64,000 bases of DNA from Streptomyces mashuensis (GCF_014654785.1 NZ_BNBD01000011.1:161257-225256); one strand, 5' to 3'; shown: positions 1 through 8,177, counted from the first letter of the stretch. Notes: generated by a model not told the origin, from the letters alone. A program made the numbers and translations.

Positions 1-218
1 AAGCGGTCGTGGGCCGGTTCGGCTCGTACGAGATCAGCGCCTTCACGGCCGACACCCCGGGGGCCGGCGCCTCGCTCGGAGCCCTCCAGCTCAACACCAA
101 GGTCGACGCCGCGGCCATGTACCTGGTGACCATCCCCGGCAGGAGCGACGGGAAGCCGACGTGGATTCTCGGCGACGCCGCCGCGTCCGTGCTCGGCAAG
201 ACGACCTACCTTCAATGA
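1..218 (+). CDS. Phage structural protein, C-terminal end only
   Basis: The reading frame is open from the left edge and stops with TGA at 216-218, so about 71 C-terminal residues are visible. I recognise no domain. The position directly before three tail-type genes on the same strand suggests a minor tail protein of an integrated phage. The stop lies within a GAGGTG sequence that can serve as the ribosome binding site for the next gene. Confidence 0.55.
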   Translation, partial: AVVGRFGSYEISAFTADTPGAGASLGALQLNTKVDAAAMYLVTIPGRSDGKPTWILGDAAASVLGKTTYLQ

Positions 219-283
219 GGTGAACCATCCCTAAACCCGCACTCAATCGGTGGTCGGCCCGTGAGGTCCCGGACCCGGCTCTC

Positions 284-1378
284 ATGAACGAGCGGGTGAC
301 CGCACCGCAGAAGTACTACGCGAACATGCCCTACGTCTCAACGCGGGGAGTCGTCACCAGCTCCGGCATATCGGGACAGGCCCTGTACGCGGGCCAGAAG
401 CGGGATGTCCTGTGGGACTCCAACCGCACCTATGTCAACGGCTTCACCACGCCGGACAGCACCCGCTTCAAAATCCCGGAGGACGGCGTCTACCACGTCA
501 CCTTCAACGCCGCCGTCAACGGCAGCACGGTCCGGGGAGTCGGCGAGAACCTGAACGCCTACCTCTACGTCGACGGCGCGACCGGGCAGGGAGTCTCAGG
601 CGCCATCGGGCACACCACCTTCCAGCACCAGATGGCATCGAACTACACCACGATCCAGGTGAGCGTCACCGAATACTTCACGAAGGGGTCCTTCGTGAGG
701 GCCCAGGTGTACCTGGACTCTGGCGCTACCGGCATCTGGTGGATCGCCGCCGCCGACTTCGACGCCAACCTGAACGCCTTCATGCTCGCCCCGAGCGTCA
801 ACGGCTGGACACAGGCCGCCGCCCCGCCGCCGACGCTCGCAGCGTGGACCGACGGCAACTACGTCAGCGTGGACGCGATGAACAGCCAGACCTTCGACGC
901 GTTCGTCCACCTGGAGAACCGCCCCAGGTTCCTCGCCCGTGACACCTCCTTCAACGTCGCGGCCGGCCAGGAGAAGGTAGCCCTGTCCTGGAAGACCATG
1001 TACGCGAACGACCCTGGATTTGCACTCCAGAGGCTCGCTGACGGCTACGCCGAGAGGACCGCAATCAAGGTCCCCTACTCCGGCCTGTACCTGGTCACCT
1101 TCTTTGGCGCCGTGCAACACACCAGCGGCGTAGACACGGCCTCTTACGGATTCCAGTTCAAGATCCATGGAAGCAGTGGTGACGCCAAGATTCTCGCGCA
1201 GAACAGCACCACGCGAATCAACATGGACTGCTCCGTCGCGGTCAACGACCTGGTGTACCTCAAGGCCGGGGAAACCCTCAACGTCCGTTTCTACGGCTGG
1301 GGTTCTGACACGCGCTGGGTCAACGGGACGGGAGACGGCCGAATATTCAATCTGGGGGCTACCTACATGGGAGGCTAG
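284..1378 (+). CDS. Putative phage minor tail (collagen-free, C1q/TNF-like) protein
   Basis: The protein has 364 residues from ATG 284. It is rich in Gly, Thr, Asn and aromatic residues, and shows two copies of a beta-rich unit: GVYHVTFNAAV near residue 70 and GLYLVTFFGAV near residue 270. Related text (GTYFVSANLTF) occurs in the next gene, as in phage tail and receptor-binding proteins with jelly-roll modules. No good ribosome binding site precedes ATG 284. The frame stays open upstream to an ATC at 227 behind GAGGTG, and the added residues (NRWSAREVPDPALMNERV) resemble the N-terminus of the downstream paralogue, so the true start may be 227. Role is inferred from context. Confidence 0.65.
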   Translation: MNERVTAPQKYYANMPYVSTRGVVTSSGISGQALYAGQKRDVLWDSNRTYVNGFTTPDSTRFKIPEDGVYHVTFNAAVNGSTVRGVGENLNAYLYVDGATGQGVSGAIGHTTFQHQMASNYTTIQVSVTEYFTKGSFVRAQVYLDSGATGIWWIAAADFDANLNAFMLAPSVNGWTQAAAPPPTLAAWTDGNYVSVDAMNSQTFDAFVHLENRPRFLARDTSFNVAAGQEKVALSWKTMYANDPGFALQRLADGYAERTAIKVPYSGLYLVTFFGAVQHTSGVDTASYGFQFKIHGSSGDAKILAQNSTTRINMDCSVAVNDLVYLKAGETLNVRFYGWGSDTRWVNGTGDGRIFNLGATYMGG

Positions 1379-1948
1379 ATGCTCACATACCCCTCGTGGC
1401 CCTCCCGACAGCTCGTGTCGGCCGCGGAACTCAATCCATACATTTACGAGAACAACAGCAGACTCGTCATCCCGAGCGCTTTCAGAGTCAAGGGCCTTGA
1501 TTCCGTCAATGAGTTCACCAGTCGCGTGGAACTCAAGTGGGACCTGTGGGACTTCGAGCGCCAGGGCTGGACCTCTACGGATATGAAGAGGTTCAGATGC
1601 CCGGCCTCGGGGACCTATTTCGTCAGCGCCAACCTGACCTTCCGTCCGCCGTCCACCATGGACGGTAAGAAGACCGCCATGGTTGACGCCCTGGTGTACT
1701 CCTCCGGGCGCGATGGAAGCGGGAGCACTGCGCTGCTGAAGTCGCTGAACAATACGAAGATCATCGGCAGTTATCTGAGCGTGAACGCCTCGGGCCTGGC
1801 CTACCTCGCCGAAGGTGACCTGCTCTACGCCACGACGGCCGGGTACGGAGGTACCTGGACCAAGGCGACCTCGGAGAACAAGAACTGGTCGATGAACGCG
1901 TTCAGCGCCATCCAGATAGCCCTGGATGCGAAGGGGCTCGGCGCATGA
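1379..1948 (+). CDS. Putative phage minor tail protein, paralogue of the preceding gene
   Basis: The protein has 189 residues. ATG 1379 directly follows the previous stop codon, with GGGAGG just upstream. The N-terminus (PSRQLVSAAELNPYIYENNSR) and the segment GTYFVSANLTF parallel the preceding gene, but only one beta-rich unit is present. This looks like duplication of a receptor-binding or tail-decoration module. It overlaps the next gene by an ATGA. Confidence 0.6.
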   Translation: MLTYPSWPSRQLVSAAELNPYIYENNSRLVIPSAFRVKGLDSVNEFTSRVELKWDLWDFERQGWTSTDMKRFRCPASGTYFVSANLTFRPPSTMDGKKTAMVDALVYSSGRDGSGSTALLKSLNNTKIIGSYLSVNASGLAYLAEGDLLYATTAGYGGTWTKATSENKNWSMNAFSAIQIALDAKGLGA

Positions 1949-2226
1949 GCAGTACGACGATGATCCTCAACGCCTTCGGGCTGGTGGGCATTGCTGCCAC
2001 CGTCCTCGGCGGCTACGTGGTGTTGCGCGCCACGAACGAGGCGAAAACCTCTGAGGTCTGGAAGGGGGAGGCCGAGGCGCAGAAGGCTCGGGCCGACCGG
2101 CTTCAGGATGACCTCACCGAGATCAAACAGCGGCTCACGAGCATCGAGCGTGAAAATCAGCGGCTCATCGAGGTTCTGACATCCCTCGATCCGTCACGGC
2201 TTGCCGCGCTGCATCGCAGCAACTGA
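1945..2226 (+). CDS. Small membrane protein with coiled coil
   Basis: The protein has 93 residues. It has one N-terminal membrane segment (about residues 8-28, FGLVGIAATVLGGYVVL) followed by a charged heptad-like helix (residues 35-82). The start overlaps the previous stop (ATGA). Small membrane/coiled-coil proteins of this shape occur between tail and lysis genes in actinophages and may be spanin- or holin-related. No specific function can be assigned. Confidence 0.6.
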   Translation: MSSTTMILNAFGLVGIAATVLGGYVVLRATNEAKTSEVWKGEAEAQKARADRLQDDLTEIKQRLTSIERENQRLIEVLTSLDPSRLAALHRSN

Positions 2227-2248
2227 CCTGAAGTAATTAATTATTCGC

Positions 2249-2273
2249 GGGCTGGCTTCGGCCAGCCCTTTTT
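2249..2273 (+). terminator. Intrinsic terminator after the tail genes
   Basis: A perfect 8-bp stem (GGGCTGGC/GCCAGCCC) with a TTCG tetraloop is followed directly by five T residues. It separates the tail genes from the endolysin gene, whose own ribosome binding site begins about 11 bases later. Confidence 0.85.
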
Positions 2274-2294
2274 CATGCCCTTTTGGAGGCGCCC

Positions 2295-3554
2295 ATGAGT
2301 CAGGTTTCCACCGTCCTGTCCATAGCCTTTGGGGAGGTGGGCTATCAGGCGGAGCGCGCTCCGGGTGAGCGTCCCTCCGGCCATCAGAAGTACAGCGGCC
2401 AGGTTCCTGGCCTTGAGTGGTCCAACTACCAGCCGTGGTGTGCGACTTGGGTGTCCTGGGTCGCGATGAAGGCGGGCGTGGCCGACCTGTTCCCCCGCAC
2501 CGCATCTGTGTGGTCCGCGATGGAGTGGTTCAAGCAGCGCTCGCGCTGGAGCGACTATCCCGCCATCGGCGCCCAGGTGATCTACGGGACGTCGGGCAGT
2601 ACGCACACGGGCATCTGCTACGCCTACGACAGCGAGTGGATCTACACCGTTGAAGGCAACACCAGTACCACCAACGACGCCAACGGCAACAAGGTGATGA
2701 AGCGCCAGCGGCTTCGGCGCGACTCCTACGTCCACGGCTACGGGTACCCCTCGTACGCGGAAGGTGTGACCACCGCGGACCCGTCGAAGAAGGGTCTGGC
2801 GGGCTACACCTACGCGGCCAGCGCCTCGGCGGCGGTTGCCAACTCGGGCGGCTCGACGGGCAAGTACAAGATCAAGAAGGGTCAGACGCTGAGCGGCATC
2901 GCGGCCCTGCTGGGTGTCTCGCTTGCCGCCCTCCTGGCGGCCAACCCTCAGATCAAGTCCCCGGACCGTGTGGACGAGGGCCAGGAGATCACTGTCCCGG
3001 TCGCACCGACACCGCCGCCCAAGCCGACTGTCCCCCCGGTGAAGCCGACACCGGAGCCGAGCAAGCCGACCACACCGGCCACGACCGGCGACTTCTACAC
3101 CGTGCAGAAGGGCGACAGCCTCAGTGGCATCGCCCGCTCTTTCGGGCAGTCCCTGACCGCACTTCTGGCCCGCAATCCCGCGATCACGGACCCCAACGTC
3201 ATTCAGGACGGCCAGCAGATCCGGGTCAAGGGCACGGCGCCGAAGGCAGCCCCCAAGGTGGCCGGCCCCCGGCATGCGGCGCCCAAGCCGATCGCCCCGG
3301 CCCCTGCGGCGAAGCCGAAGGCGCATGAGTCCGAGAAGCCGGTGACCGTGATCGTCAAGTGCCAGTGCTCCTGTGACTGCTGCGGCACCAAGAAGCCGAT
3401 TCCGCGGCCGACCACCAAGCCGGCCGACGTGCCGAAGCCGGACAAGCCGAACGACCCCCCGAAGCCGCCCACACCCCCGGTGGCCCCGGCCGTTCCGGCC
3501 GTTCCGGCTGCCGCGACCTCCCAGACCCCTGACCCCGGCCACCAGGCCAAGTAA
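2295..3554 (+). CDS. Phage endolysin: CHAP-type amidase/peptidase with two LysM domains
   Basis: The protein has 419 residues from ATG 2295, chosen because GGAGG sits 7 bases upstream. The CHAP-like catalytic domain spans about residues 1-165, with the Cys in PWCATWVSW (residue 49), the His in STHTGICY (104) and an acidic/Asn pair near 120-122. LysM 1 (about 190-236, YKIKKGQTLSGIA) and LysM 2 (about 267-312, YTVQKGDSLSGIA) should bind peptidoglycan. A Pro/Lys-rich tail follows and contains an unusual cluster CQCSCDCCG near 356-364. There is no signal peptide, which fits holin-dependent release; a holin-like gene follows 8 bases later. Confidence 0.85.
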   Translation: MSQVSTVLSIAFGEVGYQAERAPGERPSGHQKYSGQVPGLEWSNYQPWCATWVSWVAMKAGVADLFPRTASVWSAMEWFKQRSRWSDYPAIGAQVIYGTSGSTHTGICYAYDSEWIYTVEGNTSTTNDANGNKVMKRQRLRRDSYVHGYGYPSYAEGVTTADPSKKGLAGYTYAASASAAVANSGGSTGKYKIKKGQTLSGIAALLGVSLAALLAANPQIKSPDRVDEGQEITVPVAPTPPPKPTVPPVKPTPEPSKPTTPATTGDFYTVQKGDSLSGIARSFGQSLTALLARNPAITDPNVIQDGQQIRVKGTAPKAAPKVAGPRHAAPKPIAPAPAAKPKAHESEKPVTVIVKCQCSCDCCGTKKPIPRPTTKPADVPKPDKPNDPPKPPTPPVAPAVPAVPAAATSQTPDPGHQAK

Positions 3555-3562
3555 GGAGCACC

Positions 3563-3826
3563 ATGGAATTCCTGCGTACCCACTCCGTCCGCATCCTGGC
3601 CGCACTGGCGGCGCTCGTCCCCCTGCTGGTTGCCCGATGGCCCGGCATCGACTGGTACGGCCTGGCGGCTGTCGTCGCCGCCCTGCTCGGTGCTGGCGAA
3701 ATGGCACAGCGCGTCGAGGACAGCAAGACCAGCGAGGCCCTGCACAAGACGTCGCCCTACGACGAGCTGGCCGCGATACACATGCAGCTCGCCCAGCGAG
3801 AGAGCGAGTCCACCCTCGCGCGGTAA
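3563..3826 (+). CDS. Putative holin
   Basis: The protein has 87 residues. Two hydrophobic segments (about 9-25 and 32-46, around a WPGIDWYG turn) are followed by a charged, hydrophilic C-terminus, the layout of a class II holin. An AAGGAG site precedes the ATG, and the gene follows the endolysin by 8 bases, forming a lysis cassette. Assignment rests on topology and context only. Confidence 0.65.
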   Translation: MEFLRTHSVRILAALAALVPLLVARWPGIDWYGLAAVVAALLGAGEMAQRVEDSKTSEALHKTSPYDELAAIHMQLAQRESESTLAR

Positions 3827-3839
3827 GGGATGCCCTGCC

Positions 3840-3860
3840 GTGAATGAATGAATCATTGCA
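3840..3860 (+). repeat. Element-specific repeat, copy 1 (GTGAATGAATGAATCATTGCA)
   Basis: This is the first of a family of related sites with core GTGAATGAAT, found also at 13.8-14.2, 18.7 and 22.1 kb. It lies just after the last rightward late gene. Such dispersed, mostly intergenic, asymmetric sites are typical of repressor or stoperator sequences; that role is inferred. Confidence 0.5.
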
Positions 3861-3896
3861 GGCGTGTCCATGTCATCTTCAAGTCAAAAAGGGGAT

Positions 3897-3928
3897 GCCC
3901 CTCCCTGCCGCAAGGGCAGGGAGGGGGC
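3897..3928 (-). terminator. Strong hairpin between convergent phage operons
   Basis: The arms CCCCTCCCTGCC and GGCAGGGAGGGG form a stem of about 12 bp with one bulged base. On the minus strand it is followed after a few bases by TTTTT. It sits between the rightward late genes and the end of the leftward early operon and could act in both directions. Confidence 0.65.
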
Positions 3929-4046
3929 GGCCTATACCCCGCACCTCGGATAACGGCGCACTACTCCCGGCCGGGGCCGAGCGCGTTCTCCATCGGGGGG
4001 TCGGGCTCTGTCCACACTCCGTCTCTCCACCTGCTCGCGAGAGCAG

Positions 4047-4079
4047 AAAAGCGGCCCTGCACGAATCGTGCTGGCCGCT
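4047..4079 (-). terminator. Intrinsic terminator of the leftward early operon
   Basis: The outer stem AGCGGCC/GGCCGCT encloses an inner stem GCACGA/TCGTGC. On the minus strand the hairpin is followed by TTTTCT. It lies just downstream of the last leftward gene (4,101-4,265). Confidence 0.7.
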
Positions 4080-4100
4080 TCTGTGGCATGGCGTTCGGTG

Positions 4101-4265
4101 TCACGCCGGGCGCTGCTTCTCGGCCCTCTCGACCGCCAGCGCTTGGTGGTGGTCGCACCTCGGGACCGCTGGCCCCCGTCCCGTCAGGGGCTCACGGAAG
4201 ATGACCTCACCGGCGCAGCCGCCGTGATGGGCGTGAAGGCATGCCAGGTCGAACTTCTGGATCAT
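4101..4265 (-). CDS. 54-aa Cys/His-rich phage protein
   Basis: This small gene starts at ATG 4265 in an ATGA overlap with the preceding stop. The product has the pattern C9-H11-x-H13-H14-x2-C17 followed by C37-x-H39-H40, suggesting a small zinc-binding fold. The stretch GEVIFREPLTGRGPAVPRC resembles small zinc-ribbon proteins seen in actinophage early regions (family recalled, not checked). It is the last gene of the leftward operon. Confidence 0.6.
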   Translation of the reverse strand: MIQKFDLACLHAHHGGCAGEVIFREPLTGRGPAVPRCDHHQALAVERAEKQRPA

Positions 4266-4570
4266 GCTTCGTTCCCCTGCTCCTCGGCCCCCTGAGCCAG
4301 CGCGAACGTGCTGGTGGGGAGATTCACTTCGAGGACGATCCAGTTGTCGGCATGCACCCGCAGCTCGACGTTGTTGCCGTGCCTGATCAGCCGCATGGCG
4401 ACCTTGCAGGCCGAAAATTCGCTCATCCGCTCAAAGAAGTAGGACAACGTGGTCAGCTCGCCGTCAGTGTCCACCTGCACGAGCGGCACGTACTCCACGT
4501 CGGCGGCGCCTGCGAAGTCCCGGGCCCACCGCTCGGCGATCTTCTTGACGTCGCTGGTGTCGCTGCTCAT
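4262..4570 (-). CDS. Phage protein of unknown function (102 aa)
   Basis: The start is ATG 4570, overlapping the previous stop (ATGA). The product has acidic termini and a beta-rich centre (VEYVPLVQVDTDGELTTLSYFFERM ... HADNWIVLEVNL, described in pieces). No known domain is recognised. It is coupled translationally to both neighbours, so it probably works or is dosed together with them. Confidence 0.6.
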   Translation of the reverse strand: MSSDTSDVKKIAERWARDFAGAADVEYVPLVQVDTDGELTTLSYFFERMSEFSACKVAMRLIRHGNNVELRVHADNWIVLEVNLPTSTFALAQGAEEQGNEA

Positions 4571-5697
4571 CGCTGCTCTGCTTTCTCGATCGGAGTCCAC
4601 TTCCAGGACTCACCGTCGCGGGGTTCGCGCAGATACCCCACGACCTCGTTCGTGACTACGTGGCGGATCGGCTTCCCCAGGCCGTGGCCCTTCACCGGAA
4701 GGGTAACGACGGGTGCTGACACGGGGGCCGGCTCGGGTTCCCTGGCCGTGCTGGAGCTGTCTTCCTCGTGGGCCGGCGCGGGGTCGGGCTCGTTGATGAT
4801 CTCCACCGTGTCGTCCAGGCGCACGGTCAGCAGGTGGCGGTGCGCGGCCTCCTCGCCAGGCTGGCCGAGGTGAAGCCTCCACACCTCCACCGGTTCCCCG
4901 TCCCACCGGGTGTTGTCCCGCTGGGGATCGGCCAGCAGGACGCCCTCGCGGGTAACCGTGCGGCCCCGTGGCTCACGGCCTGTGGCCCGGATGCGGTATC
5001 CCGCCGCCAGCTCCCCGATTCCTGCTTCGTTCAGCTTGAAGTGCAAGGTCTCCTCGGCTTCCGACTCGGGGGCCTCTTGTTCCAGGGTCTCCTCCGGGAG
5101 CAGCGCCAGGGTGTTCTGGTTGCAGGGGCGCTCGCCCGGCTGTCCGACGTAGATCCTCCAGACCTTCACCGACCGCCCGTCGCGCTGCGCTCGGGTGTCT
5201 TTGGGCGCCCGCAGCAGCGTGCCCTCCAAGGTCTTGGTGTACCCGCGTGTGTCCTTGCCCTTGGCCCGTACTCGGGCCCCTTGCTTGGCGCAGGAAACCG
5301 GCACCTCTTCGTAGATCAATTCATTCATCTCCTTCGGGATTTCGGGTTCGTGGCTGTCCACCAGCACGCAAAGGCCGGGGGCCTGCACACGCATCTCGCA
5401 TACGTCGCAGTCGCAGTCATGGAGGCAGATGCGACAGGTTCCTTCGTCGCAGAAGGGATCAGGGCCGTGGAAGGCGTGGGTGGGGTCCGGGTCTGGGCAT
5501 CCCCATGCCTCGCAGCCCCGCAGCCGTGACCAGGTGGGATAGACGATGTGTTGTCGTCGGCCCAGCGGCCCGTGCACCAGCGGGTAGCCGGGGCACGGGA
5601 AGCTGGAGCGGTCGGCCGCCTCCCTGGTGAGGAAGGCGGCTCGACACGAACGACACTGGTACCGACCTTCCGGCCGCCTGCGGAGCTGGTGTCTCAC
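4567..5697 (-). CDS. Phage protein with zinc-ribbon start and a tandem internal duplication
   Basis: The product has 376 residues from GTG 5697 (GTGA overlap with the upstream stop). The N-terminus has CxxC (YQCRSC) and several further Cys pairs up to about residue 105 (CRICLHDCDCDVC), so it probably binds zinc. Two tandem units of about 65 residues follow: VRAKGKDTRGYTKTLEGTLL...VWRIYVGQPGE and IRATGREPRGRTVTREGVLL...VWRLHLGQPGE. The C-terminus is Pro/Glu-rich and ends in VVGYLREPRDGESWKW. Function is unknown; a nucleic-acid or protein adaptor is possible. Confidence 0.6.
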   Translation of the reverse strand: MRHQLRRRPEGRYQCRSCRAAFLTREAADRSSFPCPGYPLVHGPLGRRQHIVYPTWSRLRGCEAWGCPDPDPTHAFHGPDPFCDEGTCRICLHDCDCDVCEMRVQAPGLCVLVDSHEPEIPKEMNELIYEEVPVSCAKQGARVRAKGKDTRGYTKTLEGTLLRAPKDTRAQRDGRSVKVWRIYVGQPGERPCNQNTLALLPEETLEQEAPESEAEETLHFKLNEAGIGELAAGYRIRATGREPRGRTVTREGVLLADPQRDNTRWDGEPVEVWRLHLGQPGEEAAHRHLLTVRLDDTVEIINEPDPAPAHEEDSSSTAREPEPAPVSAPVVTLPVKGHGLGKPIRHVVTNEVVGYLREPRDGESWKWTPIEKAEQR

Positions 5698-7061
5698 AGG
5701 CAAGCGGCGAGCGGATTACTCGGGGCCGGCGCCTGCTTGGGCTGCGGGATGACGACCTTCTTCGCGGCCGGTTCGGCCTTGGCAACCGGGACGGCCTTGG
5801 GCGGCTCGACCAGGGTGAGCACCGGTCCCTCCTCCCGCTCGGTCGGCTTCTTCTCCGCGCCGTCCGCCAGCAGCCGGTAGATGATCGGCTTCGGCCCCGC
5901 CGTCGAAGACTTGCCCCGGAAGTACTCGACGTCATCGAGCTGGTCCACCGTCTCGCGAAGGCCCTGGGCATTCGTGCGGGCCTGGAGGGACCGGAGCAGC
6001 AGGGTGGAGGTTGCCTCGCCGCCGTGGCGCTTGAGCGTTTCGCGGATCATGTCCGGGAGGCTCTTCACCTTGCTCTGGGTGCCGCTGTGGTTCTCGGTGA
6101 CCAGCTTCTCCACCGAGTTGATCGAGTACTGGACGAAGGCCCAGGCCGCCATGAGGGCCTTCTTCGAGATCCGCGTCTTCATCTCCGAGGCCGCAAGGAC
6201 GGCGGCCACCCGGAACACCTGCTCCGCGGTGCGCTCGAAGTACACGCCGACGTGTTCCGGGGTACCGGCCATCTTGCCGATCATGTAGGCCCGGATCTCG
6301 TCGTACGCCTTGTGCGCCTCCTTGGCGAGCGAGATTTCGCGAGGCTTGTCCTTCGCCCACTTGTACGCCTCGGCCAGCCGCTTGTCCGCGCGGATCGGGG
6401 CGCGCTTGCCGTACGGCAGCATCTTGCTCTGCTCGACCAGGACGGGGAGCAGTCGGTTGTAGGAGCCGCCGAGGGCTGCGCTGCTGCTGACGTACTTGGA
6501 CCACTCGCCGGGGGTCACGTGGACGGTGAAGCCGAGCAGGGGCGCTTCGACCTTTTGGACTTCGCCGGTCCCGTCCTTGCCCTTGGTGCGGTTGGAGATC
6601 TCGTTGCCGTCCCAGGCCGTGCGGAGCTTCTGGTCGAAGGTTGGGCAGCGCTTGGCGCGCTTCAGGACCTCCGCCCACTCCTCTTCGACGATGCAGGCCC
6701 GCCCGTCCGGGCCGCCTTCACTGCCCATGGAAGCAAGCTCGATGCCGTACAGGTTGCCGACCAGGGAAGGGCCGGAGGATATGCCGTTCAGTACCCGGGT
6801 GGAGAGGAAGCCCTCGAACTGGGGGCCCAGGAGGGCGCGCGAGGCGCGGTAGGCGGTGCCCTTGCACCCGATGCCGGAGCGGCCGGCCAGCACGGTCCAG
6901 ATGCAGACGGGCCGGCCCTCGTCGGTGCGGACAAAGCCGTTGATCGCTGCGGAGAACAGGCTGAGGGTCGAGGCGTAGATGCCGATGGGGTCGGCCTCGG
7001 TCTGGGGCATGATCGCTTCGACCGCGTCCCCGATGGGCCCGTACTTCATGGTGTCGAACAT
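5694..7061 (-). CDS. DUF3987-like phage replication protein (ATPase/helicase-like)
   Basis: The product has 455 residues, with an AGAGGA site before ATG 7061. The segment VLAGRSGIGCKGTAYR (about 57-72) is a variant P-loop with an extra residue before Lys, as seen in DUF3987-type proteins. RACIVEEEW near 122-130 fits the Walker B position. A central helical part follows, and a Pro/Lys/Ala-rich C-terminal tail. Proteins of this class act in phage or plasmid replication. It is the largest early gene. Assignment is by motif only. Confidence 0.55.
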   Translation of the reverse strand: MFDTMKYGPIGDAVEAIMPQTEADPIGIYASTLSLFSAAINGFVRTDEGRPVCIWTVLAGRSGIGCKGTAYRASRALLGPQFEGFLSTRVLNGISSGPSLVGNLYGIELASMGSEGGPDGRACIVEEEWAEVLKRAKRCPTFDQKLRTAWDGNEISNRTKGKDGTGEVQKVEAPLLGFTVHVTPGEWSKYVSSSAALGGSYNRLLPVLVEQSKMLPYGKRAPIRADKRLAEAYKWAKDKPREISLAKEAHKAYDEIRAYMIGKMAGTPEHVGVYFERTAEQVFRVAAVLAASEMKTRISKKALMAAWAFVQYSINSVEKLVTENHSGTQSKVKSLPDMIRETLKRHGGEATSTLLLRSLQARTNAQGLRETVDQLDDVEYFRGKSSTAGPKPIIYRLLADGAEKKPTEREEGPVLTLVEPPKAVPVAKAEPAAKKVVIPQPKQAPAPSNPLAACL

Positions 7062-7072
7062 GGTGGTCCTCT

Positions 7073-7279
7073 TTATTCGGTGCAGTGAGCGGCTCGGCGG
7101 TCGCTCGCGTGGTCGGGGCAGACGAACTGGCCGGTGGTGGGGTCGTATCCGGCCTCGCAGTTCTCACAGACGAGGTGGCCGCAGACAGGGCAGTCGCCGT
7201 AGGGGATGCCCTCCTCGGCCAGCTCCTCCAGGTCTTCGCAGCAGACGGCGCAGGTGCTCATGTGCTGCGGATCGGTCAC
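7073..7279 (-). CDS. Cys-rich (zinc-finger-like) small phage protein
   Basis: GTG 7279 overlaps the upstream stop (GTGA) and gives 68 residues; ATG 7261 would give 62. The product contains CAVCC, CPVCGHLVC, CENC and CPDH, enough ligands for two zinc sites in a RING- or treble-clef-like spacing. It is coupled to the BRCT-Lsr2 gene upstream. Function is unknown. Confidence 0.6.
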   Translation of the reverse strand: MTDPQHMSTCAVCCEDLEELAEEGIPYGDCPVCGHLVCENCEAGYDPTTGQFVCPDHASDRRAAHCTE

Positions 7280-8028
7280 GAGGCCACGTCCATGGCGAGG
7301 GCTTCCTGACCGGCGTGTGCGTGGCGGTACGCCTCCCGGACGGTGCTGGGGATGGCGCCCTTGTCGCTGATCTTGAATCCCTCCGCCTTGGCCCAGGCCC
7401 GGATCTTCTGGGGCTCGCTCAGCTGTGGCGGCTGGGACTGCTTGACGATGCGCCGGATTTCCTGCTGCTCCTTCTCCCGGCGTTCCTCGGCCCATCGGAC
7501 GCTGGACTCGGCCAGGCGGCGGTTCTTCTCCAGCCGCCACTTCTCCTCGGCCTCCACCTGGGCCTGTACGTCCTCGGCCGTCTTCTTCTGCGCCACCGTC
7601 GGGAGCGGGTCCTCGCCGATCCACTGGCCGGAGGTCACGGCCTCACGGAAGGCGCCGGCCCGCGTGGCGTCCAGGCACGGCGTACCGGCCTCCTCCGCCT
7701 CCTTCACCTTGTGCGGGGCCGGACGGACGCCGCAGATGATCAGGGCGGTGTCCTCTTCGACGTGGCCGACGATGCGGTACCCGCTGTTCTCCAGCGCCCG
7801 CCGGGCCGTGTCGGCGTCGTAGCCGGGGATCGTGCCCGTGATGACGACGCTGCCCCGTGCCTCGACGGTCGGCTCCAGGCCGTCAGTGCCGAAGAGGTCG
7901 GCGAGGTAGCCGCTGAACCGCTCGGCGTGTTCCGGGCACAGGTCCCATCCCTTGTGCCCCACCGCGATCACCGTCGCGGCTTCCTGCTCCTGGCCCTTGG
8001 CCTTGCACCCCATGCAGAGCGCGGTCAT
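7276..8028 (-). CDS. BRCT domain fused to an Lsr2-type DNA-binding domain
   Basis: The product has 250 residues from ATG 8028, with GGAG 6 bases upstream. An N-terminal Cys/His set (C5, C8, C31, H34) suggests a zinc knuckle. Residues 59-133 (GSVVITGTIPGYDADTARRA ... TALIICG) look like a BRCT domain, which binds phosphopeptides or DNA ends. A charged coiled coil (about 140-200) leads to an Lsr2 C-terminal-type domain (about 205-240, KIRAWAKAEGF). The usual RGR minor-groove motif is replaced by KGA. Proteins with this pairing could bridge nucleoid or replication DNA; this is inferred. Confidence 0.7.
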   Translation of the reverse strand: MTALCMGCKAKGQEQEAATVIAVGHKGWDLCPEHAERFSGYLADLFGTDGLEPTVEARGSVVITGTIPGYDADTARRALENSGYRIVGHVEEDTALIICGVRPAPHKVKEAEEAGTPCLDATRAGAFREAVTSGQWIGEDPLPTVAQKKTAEDVQAQVEAEEKWRLEKNRRLAESSVRWAEERREKEQQEIRRIVKQSQPPQLSEPQKIRAWAKAEGFKISDKGAIPSTVREAYRHAHAGQEALAMDVAS

Positions 8029-8113
8029 GTGCATCTCCTTTCGCTGGTCACCCATGGCGAAGGGCCAGATCCGAAGACCTGGCCCTCACCAAAGGCGCCC
8101 GCCTCGCGGGCAT

Positions 8114-8143
8114 GAAGAAAGCGGCCCATCGGTTGATGGCCGC
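8114..8143 (-). terminator. Hairpin terminator within the leftward operon
   Basis: On the minus strand GCGGCCATC and GATGGGCCGC pair around an AACC loop and are followed by TTTCTTC. It lies between the 70-aa gene and the BRCT-Lsr2 gene. A second hairpin (AGGGCCAG/CTGGCCCT, 8,061-8,086) follows. They probably reduce expression of the promoter-distal genes. Confidence 0.6.
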
Positions 8144-8177
8144 TCGTCTGGTGTTGCTGTTTGGTTGTGCTTATTGC

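Noticed and set aside
5750..5820. Frameshift in the C-terminal tail of the DUF3987-like protein
   Set aside because: The Pro/Lys/Ala-rich tail is low in complexity but in frame and coupled normally to the next gene.
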